20,388 bases of DNA from Oscillospiraceae bacterium (GTDB taxonomy: Bacteria > Bacillota_A > Clostridia > Oscillospirales > Oscillospiraceae), in NCBI GenBank assembly GCA_017539885.1, contig JAFYCC010000038.1, positions 1 to 20,388 of the forward strand, in the 5' to 3' direction. A model generated the notes under the pieces. That model saw only the letters and a list, made by a program, of their open reading frames with translations. It searched no databases and was not told the DNA's origin. The position numbers were made by a program, and so were the translations under genes. Of the stretch, positions 6,886-13,577 are shown in pieces (position 1 is the first letter of the stretch; the number at the start of each line of letters is the position of its first letter).

Positions 6886-7629
6886 TCAGTCCTTTCTGCT
6901 CACGCGTATCATCTGCTGTCTGTAAGCTTCACCATATTTTGAAAAACTGCTTTTGTAGATCTGTCCTTCGGAGAGGATGTCCGCAAGCCAGATCGGCATT
7001 GCGTTCTGCACTTTGATCTCCAGTATCGAACCGCCGGGCGGCAGCAATGAGATGCCGTCCATTGAATGCGTTAACGTTAACTGATCAGTTCGGAAACGCG
7101 GATTCTCATCGATCGTCAGGCGCAGATCCCCGTCCTGCTCAAAGTATGCAGTCCGATCGTAGATGATCAGGCAGGAGGGAACAAGCGTCTGATAGAAATC
7201 GCGAAAGGTCGTGATCTCGCTGTTGATCTGACCGCCGGCACATATATCACCCTCGCATGCGAAGAACTTTTGAACGAGCGGAATTGTCGTTTTTACGCGA
7301 CGCTTGTAGACGATACCGTAAGCTTTGCGTTTGAGCTCAAGAAAGACGGGAGATTGCTCTGTTGCGAGTCCGTAGGATCGTAGGCGGATCTTTTCCTTGA
7401 ATTCAGGCTTTTCCAATGAGGCCCGGATCAGACGATAGTTCGGCGTGTCATAATAAAGCGAGGCGATTGATGTTTTCCCAAACTGATCCACCTCCATATG
7501 ACCATGAAGACGGCTCTTTAAATAGGCAGCTTTTTCTTCGCTCAGAATGTATTTCAGTTCAACGCGCTTCATGACAACTATCGGGTTATCCGGATTGGCG
7601 GTTGTCGGCGCGGAAACGGATTGTATCAT
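6886..7629 (-). CDS. VTC-domain protein (polyphosphate polymerase-like)
   Basis: This 247-residue protein has the triphosphate-tunnel (CYTH/VTC) fold of the yeast Vtc4 polyphosphate polymerase core, which makes polyphosphate from ATP. Tunnel-lining residues can be followed in order: RVELKYIL near residue 22, SLYYDTPNYRLI, the RxR pair in KIRLRSYG, LELKRKAYGIVYKRR, YDRTAYF, LRLTID and the late acidic-basic pair in ILEIKVQN. Nothing essential appears missing. There is no SPX domain and no membrane segment, so membrane linkage would come from the neighbouring DUF4956 protein. I chose ATG 7629 over TTG 7632 because SD GGAGG is seven bases upstream of the ATG. The gene begins 14 bases after the kinase stop. 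In bacteria the catalytic activity of this family is inferred, not generally shown. Confidence 0.88.
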   Translation of the reverse strand: MIQSVSAPTTANPDNPIVVMKRVELKYILSEEKAAYLKSRLHGHMEVDQFGKTSIASLYYDTPNYRLIRASLEKPEFKEKIRLRSYGLATEQSPVFLELKRKAYGIVYKRRVKTTIPLVQKFFACEGDICAGGQINSEITTFRDFYQTLVPSCLIIYDRTAYFEQDGDLRLTIDENPRFRTDQLTLTHSMDGISLLPPGGSILEIKVQNAMPIWLADILSEGQIYKSSFSKYGEAYRQQMIRVSRKD

Positions 7630-7643
7630 CAAAACACCTCCGG

Positions 7644-8873
7644 CTACAGATCCAGCTGCAGTGTGAAGGTGCCATCGGCGACCCTGGCGCTTACCCTTCC
7701 GTTGTGTGCAAGGGCAACATCCTTTACATAGGAAAGCCCGAGACCGGTATTGCCGGCCGGCGCATTGGACAGGACTGAGAAACGGTCAAAGACCTGATCC
7801 ACTGATCCGTTGGGGAGTTCTGTCGGATTGGATATCGTTAGCCGAATGCGCTCCCTCTCATGCGTCAGGCGGACTTCAACGTTCCCACGTGAATACTTCA
7901 GCGCGTTTTCCATGAGTTCATGGATTGCCTGCCCCATGGCCTCCGGTTCGCCAACGATCAGGACATCTTCAGCAATATCTCGCAGTACGGTAAGATTCCG
8001 TTCGGTAAAACGATCAGAATATCGATCTAAAGCCTCGTTCAGAAGATCGGAAAGACTGAATGACGTTCGCGCCATATCCTGTTCATCAAAAATCGAAAGT
8101 GAAGCAAGACTGCGAACGAGAGAATCCATCTTGCTGACCTGCCTGTGAATGGAACGGGTATGCTCACTCGGCCCGATTTCCTTTTCCAAAAGCTCCGTAT
8201 CCGCATTGATGACAGTCAGGGGAAGCTTGAATTCTTTTTCAGCGTTGGAAATGAACTTTTTCTGCTTGCGATCAGCTTCAGCGAGGGGTGCGAACAGCTT
8301 CCTGCCGACGAGCCGGAGCACCGCATAGCTCAGAAGGACGCCGATCACTGTGCCGCAGATAGAAAATATCAGGATTCGATATGCAGAAAGAAGCTCGCGG
8401 CCTTGGTCAATAACTGTCACAAAAGTCTTGTCGCCCTGTGCGTATACACGATAGCGGTATGTGCCACGCGTCCAGCCGGTGCTGCCGCCGAGCAGGGAGG
8501 AAGCCCATTCGATCGAACCTTCCTCGTCAACTGCGGATATCCTGTGAGATACGATCACTGCGTTTCCGTTTTCAGAAAAGGAAACTGTAAAATACCGGAC
8601 GGAATTGTTGATCTCGGGGGAGTCCGGTCCCATAGGTCCCATCGGTCCCATCGGCGCAGTTGGCTGGCTGTTCGCGTTTTGCTGACCGAAATACAGCTGT
8701 TCACCATGCTTACCGAACTCGCCTTTTCCGGAAGCGATCCTTTGTGTGATTTCATCTGCATCGGTAGCTGCCATAGTGAAATTGATGCCGTTTATGACGC
8801 CAAGCAGCACGACCAGCAGCACGAATACAGATAGTACTGCGTAAAGACGGAACCTAGTTTCTGCTTTAATCAT
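7644..8873 (-). CDS. Sensor histidine kinase-like protein lacking the phosphoacceptor histidine
   Basis: This 409-residue protein has two membrane segments (about 9-29 and 164-190) enclosing an extracytoplasmic sensor region of about 130 residues. A dimerization helix pair and an HATPase domain follow. In the H-box, where FxxxxSHELKTPLT is usual, the sequence reads FISNAEKEFKLPLT: Lys213 (codon AAA, 8237-8235) replaces the histidine and Glu212 the serine. The ATP domain keeps the N-box asparagine (Asn323 in HELMENALKYS), VFDRFS and the G2 box GNTGLGLS. The usual G1 DxGxG is replaced by ISNPTELPNG, as in some active kinases. It may therefore bind ATP but cannot autophosphorylate by the normal route. 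The sensor region carries a three-fold Met-Gly-Pro repeat (residues 75-83). The ATG lies inside the regulator gene end (8-base overlap), so expression is coupled. Confidence 0.9.
   Translation of the reverse strand: MIKAETRFRLYAVLSVFVLLVVLLGVINGINFTMAATDADEITQRIASGKGEFGKHGEQLYFGQQNANSQPTAPMGPMGPMGPDSPEINNSVRYFTVSFSENGNAVIVSHRISAVDEEGSIEWASSLLGGSTGWTRGTYRYRVYAQGDKTFVTVIDQGRELLSAYRILIFSICGTVIGVLLSYAVLRLVGRKLFAPLAEADRKQKKFISNAEKEFKLPLTVINADTELLEKEIGPSEHTRSIHRQVSKMDSLVRSLASLSIFDEQDMARTSFSLSDLLNEALDRYSDRFTERNLTVLRDIAEDVLIVGEPEAMGQAIHELMENALKYSRGNVEVRLTHERERIRLTISNPTELPNGSVDQVFDRFSVLSNAPAGNTGLGLSYVKDVALAHNGRVSARVADGTFTLQLDL
8626..8652 (-). repeat. Three tandem 9-bp units inside the kinase gene
   Basis: Units GGTCCCATA, GGTCCCATC and GGTCCCATC (plus-strand reading) lie at 8626-8634, 8635-8643 and 8644-8652. 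In frame they encode Met-Gly-Pro three times in the sensor domain. Copy changes would keep the frame, so the repeat could vary in length without breaking the gene. Confidence 0.9.
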
Positions 8874-9462
8874 GTATTCTCACCAGTTTAAAGCCTTCCT
8901 GCTTCAGATATCGGATACGCTGCGAGCATCCGATATCAGCTAATTTGGTGTTAATTGAACCGATATGTATAACGTTGGACTCAAAGTCACCAGCGCGCTC
9001 TTCTATCAGGCCACGCAGTATTTCAATTTCTTCAGCCGTCAGACGCCTTGTTCCTATCAAGAACATGGAAACATCGACTTCGATGTCTCCGGAATGAAGT
9101 TCTGCGGAAGAATTCAAATCTTCGCGTATCCTCGAAATCTTCGATTTCAGTTCAGAAGAAGTGAAAGGAAAGGGGAGATAGTCGTTCGCGAGAACTGAGT
9201 CGATAAGCGTTGCAAGACGTGGTTTCGTATTGGTCAAGACCAGGACGGGAATACGCTCCTCGTTGCAGTAGGATACGATCTGCCTGAGAGGTATGCGTGG
9301 AATATCTTCGGTAACGATCAGAAGATCGAACGTTGAGGTACGGAGTTTTGTAAGGATCTGCGTGCCGTCAAAAGCGGTCTCGACGTCCATGCCGTCGCTT
9401 TTGAGAAGCTTTTCATAGCAGCGAAGGAGATCTCTGTCTTGCGCTGAGAAAAGGATCTTCAA
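8866..9462 (-). CDS. OmpR-like response regulator with a degenerate receiver
   Basis: This 198-residue protein has a receiver-like domain (about 1-118) and a winged-helix-like C-terminus (about 125-196). Receiver chemistry is largely gone. The acidic pair after ILFS is Ala7-Gln8, the phosphoacceptor Asp is Thr51 (FDLLIVTEDIP), and the Lys of the usual KPF is Phe98 (YLPFPF). Only the conserved Thr77 (VLTN) remains. The effector domain begins like OmpR (LTAEEIEIL) and ends like it (INTKL, then YLKQEGFKLV), but the middle, normally holding the second helix and part of the turn, seems about 20 residues short. DNA binding is possible but uncertain. It starts at TTG 9462 behind SD GAGGTG and overlaps the kinase gene by 8 bases. 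A phosphorylation-independent regulator or a protein-interaction module are the main alternatives. Confidence 0.82.
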   Translation of the reverse strand: MKILFSAQDRDLLRCYEKLLKSDGMDVETAFDGTQILTKLRTSTFDLLIVTEDIPRIPLRQIVSYCNEERIPVLVLTNTKPRLATLIDSVLANDYLPFPFTSSELKSKISRIREDLNSSAELHSGDIEVDVSMFLIGTRRLTAEEIEILRGLIEERAGDFESNVIHIGSINTKLADIGCSQRIRYLKQEGFKLVRIHD

Positions 9463-9498
9463 CCAGAATCACCTCAAATCTGAATACAGTCGTGGGAA

Positions 9499-11610
9499 TT
9501 ACCAGCGACCGCCCATGCCTCCGAAGCCGCCCATACCACCAGCAATACCGGCACTGCCGACGGTCGCTGAGGTCTGGGTCCAACTAAGGATCTCGCTGCC
9601 GCCTTTTTGGAGCGAGTAATCTTCTCCGACAGACAGCAGATCGGATGAGATCCAGCAGCCGTTGTAATTGCCTTCAAGCGTGAAGCTGAGCAGCGTGTTT
9701 CCGTTGGCATCAACAAGAGTGTAATCACCGGAAGAAAAGCTCGTATTTGAGGAAATGTAAGTGTTTACTGAACTGCCTGAAGGAGTTGTGCAGACGCCTC
9801 CCAGAGCTACGATACTTCCGCCTGTTACATTTACGCCGCCGTCAACGTCCACGGAACCGGCCATGCCGCCCATTGATGCGCCGCCCTTTACAAGGACAAA
9901 CCCGCCGGATACAGAGAAGCTGCCGTTTGAGTCGATTCCATCCGTGTCTCCCGAGGGAGTGGTAACCTCGACATATCCGCCGGTGACGCTTACAAGTGCG
10001 CTTTCGCTGCCCTTGCAGGCGTTGATCCCGTCGTCTTCTCCGTAGACGCGGACCGTCCCGCCGCTGACCAGGATCACGTTGGCCTCAAGCCCCTCGTGGG
10101 ACTGCACTATATCGATGCTTCCGTCAGATATCGTGAGCATGCCGTCAGCGTGTATACCGTCATCTGCTGAGGTGACAACGACCGTCCCACCGCTGATGCT
10201 GATAGTTCCGGTCGACGTCTCGCCGTTTTCCAGCGTCACGCCGGCATTAGCGTGAAATCCGTCGTCCATACTCATCACAGAGATCGTACCCGCCGTGATA
10301 TACACGGCGTTTTCAGCTTTAACGCCTTTGGAGGAATACGTCGTTTTGTCGGAATTGCTTCCGGAACCTGAACTCAGCGTTACCCAGTCAGCTGAGATCC
10401 TGCCGGAAGAAATGCCCGTGATCAGATATCCGTTCATAGCTGTATTTACGGTCTCTCCGCCAGTGCTGGCCGTATAGTTGCTGCCGTCAGGTTTCTCACC
10501 TGATACAACGATGTTGACTAGGAGGTTCTGATAGCCGCTTGGCATTTCTGCCTTTAGGCCGTAATATGCGGCACCGCGTCCGCTGTAGACCATCGTATCG
10601 TACGCACACCGGATCCATACTCCGTTCTCGTCATCGTTATAGAAATAGAAGTAGTAGTCGCAGTTTTCGTCATAATTTGAGGACGGAACGACCAGGTAAA
10701 AGTCTTCTGCAGCTCCCGCGCCTTCTGCATAATCAGAATAGGAAGCTGTTCGGATGTTGATTGCGCAATCTGCTTCATCCTCCGAGATGATCACGTCATG
10801 CGCTGCGCTGAGACCGTCGCAGGCGGCATAAACATCGATCTGTCCTCCTAGAATCGTAATGTCTCCACGCTGATTACCTTTTGCAGAGACGTCGGTATTC
10901 GAGGTCTTAACGCCATCGCCTTCTGTAGAGACAAGAATCAGTGAGCCGGACTTGATCGTAACACTGTCATTTCCTTTGAGCGCTACGCTGGGAGAAGTGA
11001 CCTTCAGCGTCACGTTCTTCACGGAGAGATCGTCTTTCGATTTGACGCCGTTGTCATATGTGGAAGAAACAATGAGCGTTCCTTTGCCGGTGAGTTTAAG
11101 ATCACAGTCAGACCAGATCGCTGCGTCCGCTTCATTGTCGGACGTGTCAGGGTCTCCGTCGCGAAGATCGATGACAGTGTTGTAGCTGCCTTCCTCAGAG
11201 CGAAGCGTCACTTCTGAAGCATTTTTGATCTCAATCGGCGCTTTGTCAGAGCTTGTTATTGTGACATCCTTCAGAATCAGGATGACCTCATCTTCATCAT
11301 CGGCATCAACTACGATTTGACCCTCATCCAGTTTCCCGGAGAGCACGTATTCACCGGCATCGGAGATCGTGTATACACTGCCGCTGCTGTTAACCGCGGA
11401 GGAACCTGTAACGGAAAAGTCTCCGGTTGCCTCCCGGCTCTCGTCAGTCGGATCGGAGAGCGTTTCCGTGTCCGTTGCGGACGAAGCCTGCGAGGGATGC
11501 ACTGACCCTGACGAGGATGCCGCTTTATTCCCGCTGCCGGCGCAAGCGGTAAAAGAAAGGATCAGGGCGACCAATAGAATCAACGAGCAGTATTTTGCTG
11601 CATTATTCAA
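9499..11610 (-). CDS. Surface lipoprotein with beta-helix carbohydrate-binding domain (Cthe_2159-like, DUF4353)
   Basis: This long secreted lipoprotein has about 703 residues. The N-terminus has a hydrophobic signal segment (SLILLVALILSFTAC) ending in a lipobox, so the cysteine should be lipidated and the protein held on the outer face of the membrane. After a Ser/Thr/Ala-rich linker the body consists of short beta-strand repeats typical of a right-handed parallel beta-helix. Recurrent turns are STEGDGVKTS, MDDGFHANA, ADDGIHADG, GEDDGINAC and DTDGIDSNG, resembling the Ca-linked Cthe_2159 family that binds acidic polysaccharides. The tail is Gly/Met-rich (GGMGGFGGMGGRW). I prefer TTG 11610 because SD GAAGGG is ten bases upstream; GTG 11619 is only one base from that SD. 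It is the first gene of the five-gene operon. The ligand is unknown; an adhesin or wall-associated sensor partner is possible. Confidence 0.87.
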   Translation of the reverse strand: MNNAAKYCSLILLVALILSFTACAGSGNKAASSSGSVHPSQASSATDTETLSDPTDESREATGDFSVTGSSAVNSSGSVYTISDAGEYVLSGKLDEGQIVVDADDEDEVILILKDVTITSSDKAPIEIKNASEVTLRSEEGSYNTVIDLRDGDPDTSDNEADAAIWSDCDLKLTGKGTLIVSSTYDNGVKSKDDLSVKNVTLKVTSPSVALKGNDSVTIKSGSLILVSTEGDGVKTSNTDVSAKGNQRGDITILGGQIDVYAACDGLSAAHDVIISEDEADCAINIRTASYSDYAEGAGAAEDFYLVVPSSNYDENCDYYFYFYNDDENGVWIRCAYDTMVYSGRGAAYYGLKAEMPSGYQNLLVNIVVSGEKPDGSNYTASTGGETVNTAMNGYLITGISSGRISADWVTLSSGSGSNSDKTTYSSKGVKAENAVYITAGTISVMSMDDGFHANAGVTLENGETSTGTISISGGTVVVTSADDGIHADGMLTISDGSIDIVQSHEGLEANVILVSGGTVRVYGEDDGINACKGSESALVSVTGGYVEVTTPSGDTDGIDSNGSFSVSGGFVLVKGGASMGGMAGSVDVDGGVNVTGGSIVALGGVCTTPSGSSVNTYISSNTSFSSGDYTLVDANGNTLLSFTLEGNYNGCWISSDLLSVGEDYSLQKGGSEILSWTQTSATVGSAGIAGGMGGFGGMGGRW

Positions 11611-11634
11611 GTAAAACACACCCTTCAGTAAAGT

Positions 11635-11650
11635 GTCGGGACCTCCCGAC
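11635..11650 (-). other. Hairpin at the predicted 5' end of the lipoprotein operon mRNA
   Basis: On the minus strand GTCGGG-AGGT-CCCGAC forms a 6-bp stem with a 4-base loop. The predicted transcription start is about 11651, so the mRNA would open directly with this hairpin, and the SD (11626-11621) follows eight bases later. Such 5' stem-loops are known to protect mRNAs from decay; a regulatory site for a DNA-binding protein is the alternative. Confidence 0.5.
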
Positions 11651-11657
11651 GATTCAA

Positions 11658-11688
11658 ACTATACCCGGAAAACTTAAATCCATCTTAA
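11658..11688 (-). promoter_or_regulatory. Operon promoter with two TTAAG boxes 11 bp apart
   Basis: On the minus strand the -10 is TATAGT (11663-11658). At 17-base spacing the -35 reads AAGATG, a poor match. TTAAGA at 19 bases is the only alternative. Two TTAAG boxes (11688-11684 and 11677-11673) repeat with an 11-bp period, one helical turn, across the -35 and spacer. Direct repeats of this kind are typical of OmpR-family regulator sites. Position fits either activation of a weak promoter or repression. Which regulator binds is unknown. Confidence 0.5.
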
Positions 11689-11710
11689 TTCTATTCGAAA
11701 TATTCCGGAT

Positions 11711-11743
11711 TAGTAAAATAAGAAAGACGCCCTTTCGGGCGCC
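11711..11743 (-). terminator. Rho-independent terminator after mreB
   Basis: On the minus strand GGCGCCC-GAAA-GGGCGTC forms a 7-bp stem with one G-T pair, followed by the T-rich tract TTTCTTATTTTAC. It begins 15 bases after the mreB stop and separates mreB from the lipoprotein operon. Confidence 0.85.
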
Positions 11744-11758
11744 CTTCCGCGTTTATTC

Positions 11759-12790
11759 TCAGCCTTTCATTTGACGGCGGCGAGCAAAGTTTATCATGCC
11801 GTCCTGCATGTTGCCGAGTTTCGGCAACATCTTTCCAGCGCCGTATGCAGCGCAGGATATTGCGTCATCCACAACGGAGGTGCTGATGCCGGTGCGAGAT
11901 CCGATCAGTTTGTCAAAGCCCCAGAGCAGACTGCCTCCGCCGGACATGACGATTCCGTTTTCTGAGATGTCAGCGACGAGTTCCGGCGGCGTACGCTCCA
12001 GAACCATGTGCACGGCTTCCAGAATACGTTCAACCGGCTCCTCGAGAGCTTCGATCATATCATTTGAGCTGATCGAAACCGTACGTGGCAGGCCGGTCAT
12101 CAGGCAGCGGCCCTTGACCTCTTCGAAGCTCAGTTCCTGACGCGGAAACACGCAGCCTATATGCTGCTTGAGTTCCTCAGCCGTGCGCTGACCGATCAGA
12201 AGATTGTGTTTGCGGCGCACATACCGAACGATGGCCTCGTCGAAGGCGATGCCTGCTGTTTTAATGGATTCGCACTCCACAATGCCGCCAAGGGAGACGA
12301 CGGCTGCCTCAGTCGTTCCGCTTCCAATGTCCAGTACCATGTGTCCATCAGGCTTGGATATGTCAATGCCGGCACCCAATGCGGCGGCTACGGCGGTCTC
12401 CAGAAGGTAGACCTTACGGGCTCCGGCTTCGATTGCGGCATCGATAATTGCTCGCTCCTCAACGCCTGTGATACTGCTTGGCACACAAACGATAATGCGC
12501 GGCTTGAACAGGCTGAAAGAGGTGACGCGTTTGATCAGATCCGCAAGAAAGCGCTCGGTCATGTCATAGTCTGATATAACGCCCGCAACTATTGGGTGTA
12601 TAGCGACTATGTTCGCAGGCGTCCGGCCAAGCATCTTCTGCGCGTCGGAACCGATCTTGAGCAGCTTCCCGTTGTTTTTATCTACAGCCAGAACGGTCGG
12701 CTCGCGCAAAGAAATGCCTTTACCCTGAACAAAGACCTGTGAAGAGGCCGTGCCGATGTCAATTGCTATATCTCTTTCAAAAAAGAGCAT
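11759..12790 (-). CDS. mreB: Rod shape-determining protein, MreB/Mbl family
   Basis: This is a bacterial actin homolog that forms membrane-bound filaments guiding the elongation-phase peptidoglycan machinery. From ATG 12790 it has 343 residues. Nucleotide-binding signatures are RDIAIDIGTASSQVF (phosphate 1), LDIGSGTTEAAVVS (phosphate 2) and IVMSGGGSLLWG (adenosine). Other family stretches are GVISDYDMTERFL, VCVPSSITGVEERAI and LLETAVAAALGAGIDI. The start begins MLFFERDIAIDIG, where the N-terminal hydrophobic residues could insert into the membrane. A GTG three codons earlier (12799) is less likely because SD GGAG overlaps it and is eight bases from the ATG. Bacillota often have several paralogs (MreB, Mbl, MreBH) and I cannot tell which this is. 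No mreC or mreD is next to it, which is common for stand-alone paralogs. Confidence 0.92.
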   Translation of the reverse strand: MLFFERDIAIDIGTASSQVFVQGKGISLREPTVLAVDKNNGKLLKIGSDAQKMLGRTPANIVAIHPIVAGVISDYDMTERFLADLIKRVTSFSLFKPRIIVCVPSSITGVEERAIIDAAIEAGARKVYLLETAVAAALGAGIDISKPDGHMVLDIGSGTTEAAVVSLGGIVECESIKTAGIAFDEAIVRYVRRKHNLLIGQRTAEELKQHIGCVFPRQELSFEEVKGRCLMTGLPRTVSISSNDMIEALEEPVERILEAVHMVLERTPPELVADISENGIVMSGGGSLLWGFDKLIGSRTGISTSVVDDAISCAAYGAGKMLPKLGNMQDGMINFARRRQMKG

Positions 12791-12849
12791 TCGTGTCACT
12801 CCAGTCTGTATGCGCCACGTTATCTGCGTTCTAACGGATGGGCAGGCAG

Positions 12850-12878
12850 ATTATACATTATGTGCGGCTGTGCCGCAA
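12850..12878 (-). promoter_or_regulatory. Promoter of mreB, overlapping a GC-rich hairpin
   Basis: On the minus strand TTGCGG (12878-12873) and a consensus TATAAT (12855-12850) are 17 bases apart. The inverted repeat TGCGGC-ACA-GCCGCA (12877-12863) covers most of the -35 and part of the spacer. It starts about five bases after the comF stop, so in RNA it could also act as the end structure of the comF transcript. No T-run follows. Confidence 0.6.
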
Positions 12879-12881
12879 GAG

Positions 12882-13541
12882 TCAGTTTTCGTTCTCGGTA
12901 CGAGCGAGCGTCGCGCAAACGACCTCCTTTGCGCCTGCATCCAGAAGCGTCCTCGCGCACTCAGAAAGGGTGGAGCCTGTTGTAATGATATCATCGATCA
13001 GCAGAACGCGTTTTCCCTCGATCAGTTCCGGATCGGAAGCGCGATAAGAGCCATATATGTTTGCGCGTCGCTTTTCCGGACTGTCCATTCCAGCCTGCTC
13101 CGGCACGTCATTATGCTTGACGAGCGTTTCCACGGCTACGTCGTCCAGCTCAAGAGCTGCAGCCATGGCTAGAAGTACAGACTGGTCATAACCTCGCTTT
13201 TTCAGCCGGCCTGCTGACAGCGGCACCCAGGATATCAGGTCGTAGCAGCCGGAAAGATTCTCCCGTATGCAGTCGGCGACCATCTTTCCGAACACGCCGG
13301 CGTATGTCGTCGCATTGCGGAATTTGAAGCGAAGGATCGCTTCTCTGACTTTACCAGAAAAATAAAGCGGGGAAACACATACCTTGAAATAGTCGCCACT
13401 GCACTTCGCATTCGATTGCGTAAATGGGAGAGATCGTGAACAATCACCGCATAAGCCGCTTTCGCTGCTGCGAAGCGGTTTTCGGCAGAACGTACACTTT
13501 TGAGGAACAAGAAGATCCAGGATACCCGAAAAGACGCCCAT
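12882..13541 (-). CDS. comF: ComF family phosphoribosyltransferase-like protein
   Basis: This 219-residue protein belongs to the ComF/ComFC family, linked to handling of incoming single-stranded DNA during natural transformation in several bacteria. It is also present in species not known to be competent. An N-terminal zinc ribbon uses Cys16, Cys19, Cys31 and Cys34 (CTFC and CGDC). The type I phosphoribosyltransferase domain follows with the PRPP loop VLLIDDIITTGSTL. Conserved family segments WVPLSAGRLKKRGYDQSVLLA and PEKRRANIYGSY are present. Start ATG 13541 has SD GGGAGG eight bases upstream. It lies 36 bases after recD2, so the two are probably co-transcribed, linking it to DNA metabolism. 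Confidence 0.92.
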   Translation of the reverse strand: MGVFSGILDLLVPQKCTFCRKPLRSSESGLCGDCSRSLPFTQSNAKCSGDYFKVCVSPLYFSGKVREAILRFKFRNATTYAGVFGKMVADCIRENLSGCYDLISWVPLSAGRLKKRGYDQSVLLAMAAALELDDVAVETLVKHNDVPEQAGMDSPEKRRANIYGSYRASDPELIEGKRVLLIDDIITTGSTLSECARTLLDAGAKEVVCATLARTENEN

Positions 13542-13577
13542 AGTTCTTACCTCCCGTATTCGATGCCCGTCTCCGGA

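Noticed and set aside
8145..8834. Long open frame (about 229 codons) on the plus strand across the kinase gene
   Set aside because: It is antisense to a well-supported kinase gene, has no family-like sequence and no SD, and is explained by codon bias of the real gene.
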